NCBI GenBank assembly: GCA_045534265.1
Contig: JAZSJH010000005.1
Coordinates: forward strand, 62,001-126,000
Reading direction: 5' to 3'
DNA: 64,000 nt
From: CAKVLS01 sp045534265
Lineage (GTDB): Bacteria; Bacillota; Clostridia; Christensenellales; UBA1242
Under the pieces are notes generated by a model. The model saw nothing but the letters and a program-made list of their open reading frames with translations. It was not told the DNA's origin and did no database searches. Both the position numbers and the translations under genes were made by a program. Positions 7,799 to 16,289 of this stretch are shown here, piece by piece. Position 1 is the stretch's first letter, and each line of letters begins with the position of its first letter.

Positions 7799-8117
7799 TA
7801 AAAAATAAAAATGGAGTTTCGAAATTAAGTTTTACCCTTAATTTTACCCTTAAAATATATAACGAAAAATACAAGTGTTCGCTTGTATTTTTTTGCATAT
7901 CCTATTTGAATAATTAGCAAACGTGCTGATACTGGTCTTGTGCAACCTGTAAGTGGTGTTATAGTAAGGGCAGTGGCATTGCCTGCTGTAAAAAAATGTC
8001 AATTGTTGGGCAAGTTGAATTTATACAAAAAATATTTTGATATATAAGGTACTTTTTCAAAATATTAGTTGTAAAAAGTGGGTTTTAATTGTACAATATT
8101 TTTGGAGGGCGAAAGTT
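7799..8117 (+). other. Non-coding stretch with terminator and possible gene remnant
   Basis: About 320 bases without a convincing gene. It holds a short tandem duplication (TTTTACCCTTAA twice at about 7830-7855), a terminator-like hairpin at about 7867-7893 (AATACAAG/CTTGTATT plus T-run), and an open stretch at about 7912-8047 with no good start codon that reads like degraded coding sequence (..RADTGLVQPVSGVIVR..). The promoter of the flavoprotein must lie in the last part. Confidence 0.5.
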
Positions 8118-9485
8118 ATGAATTATGATGTAATTATAATCGGGGCAGGTCCGGGGGGCATTTTTTCAGCCTACGAACTTGCAAAAAATAACAAAGACAT
8201 AAAAATTGCTGTTTTTGAGGCAGGTAGCGCCCTAAAAGATAGAAAATGTCCTATAGATGGCAAAAAAATTACTTCTTGTATTGGCTGTAAAAGTTGCAGT
8301 ATTATGAGTGGTTTTGGCGGAGCGGGAGCCTTTTCGGATGGAAAGTATAATATAACTAATGACTTTGGTGGTACGCTTTACGAATATGTTGGCAAAGAAA
8401 ATGCCATAAGCCTTATGGAATATGTTGACAAAATCAATGTAGAAAATGGTGGAGAGTGTACAAAACTATACTCAACAGGTGGTAGCGGGCTAAAAAGAGA
8501 ATGTATCAAACACGACTTGCATTTGTTAGATGCAAAAGTTAGACATTTGGGTACAGATATTAACTATGTTGTATTAGAAAATATTTATAATAAATTAAAA
8601 GACGTTGTTGATTTTTATTTCAACACAACAGTAGATAGTGTAAGCAAAATACAAGACGGCTACGAAGTAAAATGCAAAGACAAGACATATTCTTGTTCAA
8701 ATTGTATTGTGTCAGTTGGTCGCAGCGGTAGCAAATGGATGGAAAAAGTTTGCAGCGACCTAAACATTAAGACTAAGTCAAATAGAGTAGATATTGGCGT
8801 TAGAGTTGAACTTCCGGCTAATGTTTTTGCTCATATAACAGATGAACTATATGAAAGCAAGATTGTTTATTGTACCGAAAAGTATGGTGATAAGGTAAGA
8901 ACTTTTTGTATGAACCCAAGAGGCGTGGTTGTTAACGAAAACACAAATGGCATAATTACTGTTAATGGTCATAGCTATCACGGAGAAGAGTCAAAAACAG
9001 ATAATACTAACTTTGCACTACTTGTATCAAAACAATTTTCAGAGCCTTTCAAAGACTCTAATGGTTATGGTGAGTCAATAGCAAGACTTAGCAATATGTT
9101 AGGTGGCGGGGTTTTGGTTCAAAGATTTGGCGACCTTATTCGTGGCAGAAGATCTACTGTTTCGCGTATGAGAGATGCGTTTATCACACCAACTCTAAAG
9201 GCAACTCCGGGTGACCTTAGTTTGGTTCTTCCAAAAAGAATACTAGACGGTATTATTGAGATGATATATGCTTTGGACAAAATAGCTCCGGGAACTGCAA
9301 ATGATGATACATTGCTATATGGGGTAGAAGTTAAGTTTTATAATATGGAAGTTGAGGTAAACGAAAGCTTAGAAACTTGCCACAAAGGTTTGTATATCAT
9401 AGGTGATGGTAGCGGTATAACTCACTCACTATCTCATGCATCAGCTAGCGGCGTACATGTTGCAAGAGCAATTCTTAATAAATAA
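8118..9485 (+). CDS. FAD-dependent oxidoreductase (COG2509-like flavoprotein)
   Basis: Cytosolic flavoprotein of 455 residues with a Rossmann FAD-binding start (VIIIGAGPGGIFSAYEL), a cysteine-rich block CPIDG...CIGCKSCSIMSGFGGAGAFSDGKYN at about residues 47-80, and a C-terminal GLYIIGDGSGITHSLSHASASGV segment typical of the second FAD-contact region. This layout matches uncharacterised FAD-dependent dehydrogenases of the COG2509 type, whose substrate is unknown. The CxxCxxC cluster could bind metal or act in redox. GGAGGGC at about 8104-8110 fixes ATG 8118; the frame extends further upstream without a ribosome site. Monocistronic by spacing. Confidence 0.75.
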   Translation: MNYDVIIIGAGPGGIFSAYELAKNNKDIKIAVFEAGSALKDRKCPIDGKKITSCIGCKSCSIMSGFGGAGAFSDGKYNITNDFGGTLYEYVGKENAISLMEYVDKINVENGGECTKLYSTGGSGLKRECIKHDLHLLDAKVRHLGTDINYVVLENIYNKLKDVVDFYFNTTVDSVSKIQDGYEVKCKDKTYSCSNCIVSVGRSGSKWMEKVCSDLNIKTKSNRVDIGVRVELPANVFAHITDELYESKIVYCTEKYGDKVRTFCMNPRGVVVNENTNGIITVNGHSYHGEESKTDNTNFALLVSKQFSEPFKDSNGYGESIARLSNMLGGGVLVQRFGDLIRGRRSTVSRMRDAFITPTLKATPGDLSLVLPKRILDGIIEMIYALDKIAPGTANDDTLLYGVEVKFYNMEVEVNESLETCHKGLYIIGDGSGITHSLSHASASGVHVARAILNK

Positions 9486-9604
9486 TAAGTAAAAATGTAG
9501 GATAATTCCTGCATTTTTGTTTTTATATTTTCGCAATTGCTTTTTGTTTTGCCAAAGTTGTGTTATACTAACAAAAGTAATATTAATACATTAAGGAAAA
9601 ATAT

Positions 9605-9925
9605 ATGGTAGGAAAATACAAAGTAATTACCTTGTGTGGTAGTACAAAGTTCAAAGACGATTTTATACGTGAGCAAAAGAGACTTTCGCTAGAGGGTAAT
9701 ATTATTATTTCTGTTGGTATGTTTGGTCATAGCGGCGATAATGAGGTGTGGACAGAGGATATAAAGGCTATGCTGGATGATATGCACAAAAGAAAGATTG
9801 ATATGTCGGACGAAATATTTGTTATCAACAAAGGCGGGTATATAGGACAAAGTACTAGGTCAGAAATTGAATATGCCACAAAGACTGGTAAAAAAGTAAA
9901 TTATATGGAGCCGATTAAAGAATAA
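9605..9925 (+). CDS. Nucleoside 2-deoxyribosyltransferase-like protein
   Basis: Short protein of 106 residues: LCGSTKFKDDFIREQKRL at the start, then KIDMSDEIFVINKGGYIGQSTRSEIEYA. GSxxF near the N-terminus and GYIGxSTxxEIxYA near the C-terminus are marks of the nucleoside 2-deoxyribosyltransferase-like/DUF4406 fold. Members of this fold cleave or transfer sugar from nucleosides or nucleotides; this one's substrate is unknown. AAGGA precedes the ATG. It sits 54 bp ahead of gpsA in the same direction and may share its transcript. Confidence 0.65.
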   Translation: MVGKYKVITLCGSTKFKDDFIREQKRLSLEGNIIISVGMFGHSGDNEVWTEDIKAMLDDMHKRKIDMSDEIFVINKGGYIGQSTRSEIEYATKTGKKVNYMEPIKE

Positions 9926-9979
9926 CAAAAATCATATATTTTTAATTAAAAAATATTAAAGACAAAAGGAAGATTATTT

Positions 9980-10948
9980 ATGAATTATACAATTCTTGGT
10001 TGCGGTAGATGGGGCAGTTTTATTGCTTGGTATCTAGACAAAAATGGACACAAAGTAACAACTTGGGGTATAGAGAGTGACCCATATGTTGTTGACTTTT
10101 TCAAAACAAGAAAAAACTCTTATGTAGAGTTTCCAGAAAGCATTGAGCTAACTAACGACCTAAAATATGCTTTGAGCAAAAACGATAATGTTATTATCTC
10201 AATCAGTTCTCAAGCTCTTCGTGGACTTATGAAATCTGTTGCAGAAGTAGAAGGCTACAAAGATAAAAATTATATCATTTGTATGAAAGGTATAGAAGAA
10301 ACAACAGGTAGTAGATTGTCTGAAGTTATAGCAGGTGCGGGCGTTGATAAAAATCATATTGCAACTTGGGTAGGACCTGGGCATATACAAGAGTTTACAA
10401 GAGGCGTGCCGGGAGTTATGATAGTCGACTCTTATAACAAAGACTTGTCAAAACTTTTGGTTGATGACCTAAAGAGCGATTTGATTAGATATTATCAAGG
10501 CAACGACATGATTGGTACAGAAATCGGCGCTGCAGCAAAAAATGTTATGGGTATAGCTGCAGGTATGCTAGATGGGGCAGATATATCATCTCTTAAAGGT
10601 GCACTTATGGCTCGTGGTACAAGAGAGATAGCAAGACTTATCAAAGCTGTTGGTGGTAATGAATTATCTGCTTATGGATTGTGTCATTTGGGCGATTATG
10701 AAGCAACTCTATTTAGTCTTCATTCACACAACAGAAAATTTGGTGAATTGTTTGTAAAAGGCGAAAGGTTTGATAAACTAGCCGAAGGCGTAGCAACTGT
10801 AAAAGCTCTACTAAAACTTGCCGAAAACTATGACGTTGACCTTCCTATAACAAAAATTGTTAGCGAAATAATAGATGGAAATAAAGATACAAAGGTGGCT
10901 TTGATGGACCTTTTTGCAAGACCTAACAAAGAAGAGTTTTATTATTAA
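9980..10948 (+). CDS. gpsA: Glycerol-3-phosphate dehydrogenase [NAD(P)+]
   Basis: Reduces dihydroxyacetone phosphate to sn-glycerol 3-phosphate for phospholipid synthesis. The Rossmann motif ILGCGRWGSFIAWYL opens the protein; ICMKGIE, WVGPGH and GAAAKNVMGIAAGM (with the catalytic lysine) and LMARGTREI follow in family order. 322 residues, close to the usual 330. AAGGAAG lies 9 nt before the ATG. A bidirectional terminator follows. Confidence 0.92.
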   Translation: MNYTILGCGRWGSFIAWYLDKNGHKVTTWGIESDPYVVDFFKTRKNSYVEFPESIELTNDLKYALSKNDNVIISISSQALRGLMKSVAEVEGYKDKNYIICMKGIEETTGSRLSEVIAGAGVDKNHIATWVGPGHIQEFTRGVPGVMIVDSYNKDLSKLLVDDLKSDLIRYYQGNDMIGTEIGAAAKNVMGIAAGMLDGADISSLKGALMARGTREIARLIKAVGGNELSAYGLCHLGDYEATLFSLHSHNRKFGELFVKGERFDKLAEGVATVKALLKLAENYDVDLPITKIVSEIIDGNKDTKVALMDLFARPNKEEFYY

Positions 10949-10964
10949 AATATATATAACAAAC

Positions 10965-10998
10965 AAAAAAACAAGCATTAACTTTTGCTTGTTTTTTT
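10965..10998. terminator. Bidirectional terminator between gpsA and Nudix gene
   Basis: Hairpin ACAAGCA/TGCTTGT flanked by A-run and T-run, serving the convergent genes on either side. Confidence 0.8.
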
Positions 10999-11022
10999 GT
11001 TAGGTTTTTTATTAAAAAATAA

Positions 11023-11541
11023 TTAGTCTAAGATAACTCCGTATTGGTTTTTTAGATCAAATAAACTTAGAATAAAAGATTCTACATAAGGCAAAAATTC
11101 GCCGTTGTCAAAAAGCTCTTTTATATCTTCTTTTGATGCCCATTTTATAGCCTGAACTTCGTCTTCTTGCAAAGTTAAGCTGTCAAGGTTTGGATTTATA
11201 GTCAAAAAGTAATAATCATCAAAACCATTTTCAAAGTTTATTGTAAAGTGTGGACGAATATTTGAAAAATCAATATCAATGCCAAGTTCTTCGTATAACT
11301 CACGACTAGCACTTTCGCTACTACTTTCGCCAGTGGTTACGTTTCCGCCAGCAGTTATATCCCACATATCTGGCCATAACTTTTTGCAACTGGCTCTTTG
11401 TTGAATTAACATTTCGCCGTTTTGGTTAAAAATGCAAATATGTATAACTGTTCTGTGTTCGCCATCTTTTAGTTTTGTTCCCCTTGGGTAAGAATAACCA
11501 AGTAGTTTTCTGTTTTTGTCATAAACATCAAATCTTTCCAT
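11023..11541 (-). CDS. Nudix hydrolase (IPP-isomerase-like)
   Basis: 172-residue Nudix protein. The Nudix box reads GGNVTTGESSSESASRELYEELGI, with all catalytic Glu and Arg in place. The N-terminal layout (MERFDVYDKNRKLLG, then HRTVIHICIFN, then QQRA and W..MWDITAGG) is that of YfcD-like proteins related to isopentenyl-diphosphate isomerase, but this does not fix the substrate. Transcribed toward gpsA with a shared terminator; AAGGAG lies before the ATG. Confidence 0.82.
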   Translation of the reverse strand: MERFDVYDKNRKLLGYSYPRGTKLKDGEHRTVIHICIFNQNGEMLIQQRASCKKLWPDMWDITAGGNVTTGESSSESASRELYEELGIDIDFSNIRPHFTINFENGFDDYYFLTINPNLDSLTLQEDEVQAIKWASKEDIKELFDNGEFLPYVESFILSLFDLKNQYGVILD

Positions 11542-11597
11542 AAAAACTCCTTATTTATGGAATAATAATAGCATATATTAGGTTTTTTATCTATTAT

Positions 11598-11741
11598 TTA
11601 GTTTATTTTATTTTGGTTTTTAGGTAAAAAGTGAATAAAACTTCCGGTTTTATTGCCTTTGATAGTTGGTTTATATCCTGCTTTTATAAGTGTTTCATCT
11701 AGTTTTTTTATCCAAATATCTGCTTTTGTTAGTTTTTGCAT
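11598..11741 (-). CDS. Small hypothetical protein of 47 residues
   Basis: Reverse-strand gene with AAGGTG about 8 nt before its ATG, 18 bp after the stop of the HTH gene. Product starts MQKLTKADIWIKKLDETL and continues AGYKPTIKGNKTGSFIHFLP. The GYKPTIKG..TGSFIHF part resembles the fold of tiny HicA-like double-stranded-RNA-binding toxins, but the diagnostic GSHH histidine is absent, so I do not call it a toxin. Last gene of the reverse operon starting at 12819. Confidence 0.5.
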   Translation of the reverse strand: MQKLTKADIWIKKLDETLIKAGYKPTIKGNKTGSFIHFLPKNQNKIN

Positions 11742-11759
11742 ATATCACACCTTTACAAT

Positions 11760-12011
11760 TTAGAAAAACATTTGATAAGATTTTTCTTTATCCATATACA
11801 TTCCGCCACCTTTTAACTTGACGATAGGGTAGCCAAACTCTATAAGATAATCTACATTTCTGCCGATTGTCTTGCGGTCACAAGGAATATCCATAGAGTT
11901 TAGGACTTTTGCCATATTGGTACAGGTTATTGGTTTTTCTTTTGATGAGCCAAGATTTAGCATTTTTAGTACATATAGAATAATTGTCTTTTTTGCGATT
12001 GGTTTTTTCAT
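11760..12011 (-). CDS. Winged-helix/HTH DNA-binding protein, small
   Basis: 83 residues. KKTIILYVLKMLN at the start, then PITCTNMAKVLNSMDIPCDRKTIGRNVDYLIEFGYPIVKLKGGGMYM: a helix-turn-helix with recognition helix around DRKTIGRNVDYL and a beta-wing ending GGGMYM. This is the N-terminal DNA-binding module of WYL/DeoR-type regulators, but no WYL domain follows, so it is either a stand-alone repressor or a truncated regulator. Ribosome site AAAGGTAG. Co-directional with its neighbours on the minus strand. Confidence 0.6.
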   Translation of the reverse strand: MKKPIAKKTIILYVLKMLNLGSSKEKPITCTNMAKVLNSMDIPCDRKTIGRNVDYLIEFGYPIVKLKGGGMYMDKEKSYQMFF

Positions 12012-12084
12012 TGTGACTACCTTTTTTAGATTTGATGTTTTTGTTCTGATAATTAACTATTAGACGGGTTTTGGTTATTTCCTT

Positions 12085-12498
12085 TTACTTTTTGATATTT
12101 TTTAGACCTTCTGGGTATTTAATGCTATTATGTGTAACTCTATACAAAAAGTCCATTTGGCTTTCGCCTTCTTTAGGATAAAAAGAAAAGTAGATGACAA
12201 ATAGTTCTGCATATGGTTGTCCATTTTTTGTATAGGCATATGCCAGTTCATATTCGTCTATTAATCCTAGACGTCCTTTTGCATCTAAACTTCCTGTTCT
12301 TACGCCTTCTATAAGGTGGGCGTTAGTTATACCTTCATAGTCGGGCAATGCACTTCTGATAAACTCAATTTGTTCGTATGGAGAAGGGACTTCTATAGGG
12401 TTTTCTTTTTCGTATCCGTAGCCCTTTCTTTCGGGCATAAGTACCTTTATAAATGCTGATTGCTGTAATTCTGTTAAATTTTCTTTTGGTGTTGACAT
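12085..12498 (-). CDS. Hypothetical soluble protein
   Basis: 137 residues, without membrane segment, ending KYPEGLKNIKK. Contains YEQIEFIRSALPDYEGITNAHLIEG and ELFVIYFSFYPKEGES. AAGGGGAA precedes the ATG and the upstream membrane-protein gene ends 3 bp away, so the two are translationally coupled. Family not recognised. Confidence 0.55.
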   Translation of the reverse strand: MSTPKENLTELQQSAFIKVLMPERKGYGYEKENPIEVPSPYEQIEFIRSALPDYEGITNAHLIEGVRTGSLDAKGRLGLIDEYELAYAYTKNGQPYAELFVIYFSFYPKEGESQMDFLYRVTHNSIKYPEGLKNIKK

Positions 12499-12501
12499 AT
12501 T

Positions 12502-12819
12502 TTAATTCCCCTTATTTTCTTCGTTTTTATTGTTTTCTGTTATTTGTGGCGGGTTGTTTGCATTTTGTTTTGCTGGCTTTTCTGCCATTATTGCTTTTCC
12601 GATAAAGTAATAAAGTACAGCTGGGGCAAATCCTGCAGTTCCAATGGCGTCAGAACCTGTAGCTACTCTTATGATGATAAAGATAATAGCACAAACAATG
12701 CAGTTTATTAGAGAATATTTTTTTGCATCTTTTTCTGGGATTTTACCTTCACTTAGATAGTAAAAAAATGGAAAGGCAAGATATACAACAACCGTAATTA
12801 GTAGCGATAAAAAAATCAT
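12502..12819 (-). CDS. Small membrane protein
   Basis: 105 residues with three hydrophobic helices (about 2-22, 37-56 and 62-78, the last with GTAGFAPAVLYYFIGKAI) and an Asn/Glu/Lys-rich tail. AAGGAGG gives a strong ribosome site. First gene of the reverse operon 12819-11598; its promoter faces away from the HAD gene in the shared 130-bp gap. Function unknown. Confidence 0.6.
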   Translation of the reverse strand: MIFLSLLITVVVYLAFPFFYYLSEGKIPEKDAKKYSLINCIVCAIIFIIIRVATGSDAIGTAGFAPAVLYYFIGKAIMAEKPAKQNANNPPQITENNKNEENKGN

Positions 12820-12949
12820 ATTAACCTCCTTCTATTATAATTATAACATTTTGGCTATACCAAAACTCGACCAAGGGTGATTTTTTCAAAATTTTAGGCA
12901 ATGGTGGACTAATTTTTATTTCTTTGGTATAATAAAAATAGGAGTAAAA

Positions 12950-13621
12950 ATGAAAGCTGTTATTTTTGATTTTGACGGTACTATAGCAAAAAGCAAAGAA
13001 AATATATGGAAAAATATTTTTATGCTTTTGGGATATGATGCGTCTGGTGAAAATTGTGAATATAAAACTCAATATAGAAATTTTTTGTCTGGCAAAATCA
13101 ATTATCAGCAGTGGTGTGACCAGACTAGAGATTGTTATAAGGTAAAAGGATTTTCAAAAGATATGTTTTATACTCTTGCAGAAGATATAAAGGTTTTGCC
13201 GGGGGTAGAAAATGTTTTTAAGACTTTGCATAATAAAGGTATAAAAATTTGTATTGTTAGCGGAAATTTTGTTGAGATTATACAACAAGTTTTAGCGGAC
13301 TTGAAAAAATATGTTTATATCATCAGTGCAAATACGATTGAATTTGATGATAATAACATAATATCTAAAATCAGTGGTACAAAATATGATTTTTATGGTA
13401 AGGCTAAATTTATAGAAGATTTTTGCAACGCTAATAAAATCAATGCCAAAGATATTTTGTTTGTTGGAAATAGCGATAATGACGAATGGGCATATATGTC
13501 GGGCTGTATAACATTGTGTGTAAATCCAGATAAAACAGATTGCAAAGATAACAAAAAATGGCATTATTATATAGAAAATATGAAATCTTTAGAAGAGATT
13601 TTGCCATATGTAAAAAAATAA
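12950..13621 (+). CDS. HAD-family phosphatase
   Basis: Haloacid-dehalogenase-superfamily phosphohydrolase of 223 residues. Motif I is FDFDGTIAKS (nucleophile Asp), motif II is IVSGNF, and motif III/IV is VGNSDNDEW. The cap is small and helical, inserted after motif I. The general form suggests a phosphoserine-phosphatase-like or phosphoglycolate-phosphatase-like enzyme; substrate unknown. TATAAT followed by AGGAG lies directly before the ATG. The S51 peptidase gene follows 15 bp downstream, so the two form an operon. Confidence 0.78.
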   Translation: MKAVIFDFDGTIAKSKENIWKNIFMLLGYDASGENCEYKTQYRNFLSGKINYQQWCDQTRDCYKVKGFSKDMFYTLAEDIKVLPGVENVFKTLHNKGIKICIVSGNFVEIIQQVLADLKKYVYIISANTIEFDDNNIISKISGTKYDFYGKAKFIEDFCNANKINAKDILFVGNSDNDEWAYMSGCITLCVNPDKTDCKDNKKWHYYIENMKSLEEILPYVKK

Positions 13622-13636
13622 AGGAGAATAAAAAAA

Positions 13637-14380
13637 ATGATAGTATATTTAACAAGTTGTTTAGATTTATATGAAAAAGACGAAGAAGGCAATAGAATCC
13701 CGCACCACTTCGGCAACGAAAACCATATTTTGGATAACCTAAAAAGACACATAAAAAAGTATGATAACTTTTTGTTTGTAGCCAGTGACGAACACAACCA
13801 CGAAGCTACAGATATGTATGCCGAAAAAACTTTTGAATCTTTTGAATTAACGCTTCCTTTTGGTCGTTATGATATCTTGGACGGAAGAACAAAAGATAGG
13901 GCAGATGAACTTTTGCAAAATGCTGATTTTATATTTGTTTGCGGCGGTCACGTACCTACTCAAAATGACTTTTTCAAAAATATCAACTTGAGAGAAAAAA
14001 TAAAGCAGACAAAGGCAGTTATCTTAGGTGGCTCAGCTGGTAGTATGAACTCTGCAGATGTTGTATATTGTCCGCCAGAACTAGAAGGCGAAAGTTTAGC
14101 CCCTGATTTCAAAAGATATTTCCCTGGGCTTGGTCTTTCAAACATAAATATTTATCCACATTGGAACAAACTAAAAGATGAAATGTTAGACGGCAAAAGA
14201 ATGACCGAAGATATCGTACTTCCGGATAGCTATGACATTGATATCTTGGTGCTAGATGATGGAAGTTACGTTTTGCACGAAAACGACAAAACAACGGTTT
14301 ATGGCTCTGCTTACCTTATGAAAAATGGCACAATCACCCAAATTTGCGAAAAAGAGCAAACTATCCCTTACTCAAACTAA
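13637..14380 (+). CDS. Peptidase S51 / peptidase E-like protein
   Basis: 247 residues, class-I glutamine-amidotransferase-like fold. The nucleophile elbow reads LGGSAGSMNSA (Ser as nucleophile), preceded by FVCGGHVPTQNDF, as in dipeptidase E (PepE) relatives that cleave Asp-X dipeptides. A conserved IYPHW segment supplies the His. AAGGAGAA lies before the ATG. It is cotranscribed with the HAD phosphatase and ends at a clear terminator. Confidence 0.75.
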   Translation: MIVYLTSCLDLYEKDEEGNRIPHHFGNENHILDNLKRHIKKYDNFLFVASDEHNHEATDMYAEKTFESFELTLPFGRYDILDGRTKDRADELLQNADFIFVCGGHVPTQNDFFKNINLREKIKQTKAVILGGSAGSMNSADVVYCPPELEGESLAPDFKRYFPGLGLSNINIYPHWNKLKDEMLDGKRMTEDIVLPDSYDIDILVLDDGSYVLHENDKTTVYGSAYLMKNGTITQICEKEQTIPYSN

Positions 14381-14417
14381 AAACCAGCAGAACTTAGTAT
14401 GTAATTATTTGTATATA

Positions 14418-14450
14418 AGAAAGTGTAATATTGCACTTTCTTTTTTTGTC
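14418..14450 (+). terminator. Terminator after the S51 peptidase
   Basis: Hairpin AGAAAGTG/CACTTTCT with an 8-nt loop followed by seven T. Confidence 0.75.
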
Positions 14451-14480
14451 AAAATGTGTTTTTGTTTCATATATCATATT

Positions 14481-15488
14481 ATGAACAAACTGATAATTAA
14501 CACAAAAAATCTAATACATAATGTAAAGTCTATTAAGACAAAACTTGGTAACAAACTTTTTTGTGCCGTTGTCAAAGCTGATGCTTATGGGCACGGGGTA
14601 GAAAACATTGTTCCTTTTATAGATGAGTATGTAGACTATTATGCTGTTGCAAGCGTAAAAGAAGGCGTTAGTTTGCGGGCACTTACTAATAAAAACATTT
14701 TGGTTTTGGGTGCTTTTGAAATGTGCGAAATTGAGCCCGCATATGCTTGTGATTTATCTTTGAGTATTTATAGTGATTTGAGCTTAAAAAGGCTTATAAA
14801 GGCAAATAAAGCCGTCAAAACGCATATAAAAGTCAATACGGGAATGAATAGACTAGGTTTTTCGATAGATTCGCTTGAGGATGTAAAAAGAAAAATTGAT
14901 AGTAGCAGTAACATTATTTTGCAAGGTATATATTCGCATATATACGATAACGAAAGCAATGATGATTTAGAAAAACAAAAACAGGTTTTTGTAAAGGCTG
15001 TAGATATTTTTGGCGAAAACATTATTTCACACCTGTCATCAAGTGGTGGCGTGGATAAAATAAAGGATTTTGATATGGTAAGGGTGGGGCTTTCTTTGTA
15101 TGGTTACCCGAGTGGTAAGCCAGTTATGAGTATAGAAAGCTCAGTTGCTATGATAACAAAACTTTCTTGCGGTGATAAAGTAGGGTATGGCGGAACATAT
15201 ACAGCAAAGGGTGACGAATATATAGCTACAATTCCGCTAGGGTATTATGACGGCTTGCCACTGGCACTTTCAAACAAGGGTTATGTGTATATAAAAGGTC
15301 AAAAATATCCTATTGTCGGGCGGGTATGTATGGATATGTTTATGTGTAGAGTTTCAAAAGAAATATGTACGGGCGATAATGTTTTGGTTTTTTGGTCAGC
15401 TAGCAAATGGTCCGCAATAAAAAACACCCACGAATGGGAAATTTTGACATCAATTAAGAAAAATCGGCTAAAAGTTGTTTTTAGATGA
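14481..15488 (+). CDS. alr: Alanine racemase
   Basis: PLP enzyme giving D-alanine for peptidoglycan. CAVVKADAYGHG carries the PLP lysine; KVNTGMNRLGF, VRVGLSLYGY, the catalytic-tyrosine region KVGYGGTY and VGRVCMDMFM follow in order, ending in ILTSI. At 335 residues it is somewhat short (usual about 370). ATG 14481 is chosen: the frame stays open upstream but overlaps the previous gene without a ribosome site. No Shine-Dalgarno is seen at 14481; TTGTCA at 14446 with an AT-rich -10 region about 6 nt before the ATG suggests a leaderless transcript. Confidence 0.9.
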   Translation: MNKLIINTKNLIHNVKSIKTKLGNKLFCAVVKADAYGHGVENIVPFIDEYVDYYAVASVKEGVSLRALTNKNILVLGAFEMCEIEPAYACDLSLSIYSDLSLKRLIKANKAVKTHIKVNTGMNRLGFSIDSLEDVKRKIDSSSNIILQGIYSHIYDNESNDDLEKQKQVFVKAVDIFGENIISHLSSSGGVDKIKDFDMVRVGLSLYGYPSGKPVMSIESSVAMITKLSCGDKVGYGGTYTAKGDEYIATIPLGYYDGLPLALSNKGYVYIKGQKYPIVGRVCMDMFMCRVSKEICTGDNVLVFWSASKWSAIKNTHEWEILTSIKKNRLKVVFR

Positions 15489-15503
15489 TATTTGTGTTAT
15501 AAT
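15475..15503 (+). promoter_or_regulatory. Promoter of rsmD, implying a leaderless mRNA
   Basis: TTGTTT 15475-15480, 17 nt, TATAAT 15498-15503. The ATG begins 7 nt after the -10 box and there is no Shine-Dalgarno. Confidence 0.65.
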
Positions 15504-15509
15504 ATAGTT

Positions 15510-16058
15510 ATGAGAATAATTACAGGAAGTTTGAGAGGAAGAAAGGTCCCATCACCCGATCATGATGGAGTAAGACCTACTTCTGATAGAGTAAAAGAAA
15601 GTTTATTTAATATTATTTGGGAAAAGGTTGATGGCGGAGTATTTCTTGACCTTTTTTCTGGAACGGGCAATATAGGCTTTGAGGCTATTAGCCGTGGTGC
15701 GGACAAAGTGTATATGGTAGATAACAACAGACTATCATATAACAGCATCAAAGACACCGCCAAAAAGTTTGGCGTAAATCCATATATTATTTTGTCAGAC
15801 TACAATATGGCTTTGAAAAACTGCGCAAACCAAGGTGTTAAGTTTGATTGTATATTTATTGACCCACCATATGAGTCTATGCTTGCCGAATACGCAATTA
15901 AGCAAATCGAAAAGTTAGATCTTCTAAAAGAAGGCGGAATACTTGTTTGGGAGAGCAGTTTGCCACTCAAAAAACTAGATAACTTTGAGTGCAAATACAA
16001 AATGTACGACCTTAGAAAGTACGGCGAAATAGGACTTGCGTTTTTTGTAAATGAGTAG
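15510..16058 (+). CDS. rsmD: 16S rRNA (guanine(966)-N2)-methyltransferase
   Basis: Methylates N2 of G966 in 16S rRNA. The protein starts MRIITGSLRGRKV, then PTSDRVKESLFNII, the SAM motif FLDLFSGTGNIGFEA, and the catalytic FIDPPYE, all RsmD hallmarks; 182 residues is the usual length. Start ATG 15510 matches the family N-terminus. A consensus promoter ends 7 nt before it, so the mRNA is probably leaderless. Confidence 0.92.
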   Translation: MRIITGSLRGRKVPSPDHDGVRPTSDRVKESLFNIIWEKVDGGVFLDLFSGTGNIGFEAISRGADKVYMVDNNRLSYNSIKDTAKKFGVNPYIILSDYNMALKNCANQGVKFDCIFIDPPYESMLAEYAIKQIEKLDLLKEGGILVWESSLPLKKLDNFECKYKMYDLRKYGEIGLAFFVNE

Positions 16059-16087
16059 TTGACAAACGCAAAATAAAGGTCTATAAT
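16059..16087 (+). promoter_or_regulatory. Promoter of the glyS T-box transcript
   Basis: Perfect consensus TTGACA (16059-16064), 17 nt, TATAAT (16082-16087). It starts on the base after the rsmD stop codon. Confidence 0.9.
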
Positions 16088-16093
16088 AGGGTT

Positions 16094-16258
16094 ATTAAAA
16101 ACAGTGATGAGTTTGGCGAACTCGGAGTTGGTGATAAAATGTCACTCGCTTGTCGGCGTAAAGATATTAATGAAGGTGGCTACTATAGTCACAAAATAGG
16201 GTGGAACCGCGGATTATTATTCGTCCCTAGCAACTATTAGTTGTTGGGGATTTTTTTA
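16094..16258 (+). ncRNA. T-box leader (tRNA-Gly sensing) upstream of glyS
   Basis: Contains the T-box sequence AGGGTGGAACCGCGG (16198-16212) within the antiterminator region, preceded by a stem I domain (AGTGA paired with TCACT) and GAAGGTGGC, and followed by a terminator. The TGGA of the T-box pairs with a tRNA ending UCCA, consistent with the U discriminator of tRNA-Gly. Uncharged tRNA-Gly would stabilise the antiterminator and turn on glyS. I could not fix the specifier triplet with certainty. Confidence 0.9.
16224..16258 (+). terminator. T-box-controlled terminator
   Basis: Hairpin CCCTAGCAACT/AGTTGTTGGGG followed by ATTTTTTT. The competing antiterminator uses the T-box sequence upstream. 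Confidence 0.85.
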
Positions 16259-16289
16259 TTGTCCCCAGATAAAAAAGGAGTTTATAAAA

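Noticed and set aside
11598..12011. HicAB toxin-antitoxin module
   Set aside because: The 47-residue protein lacks the GSHH core of HicA and the upstream HTH is not HicB-like.
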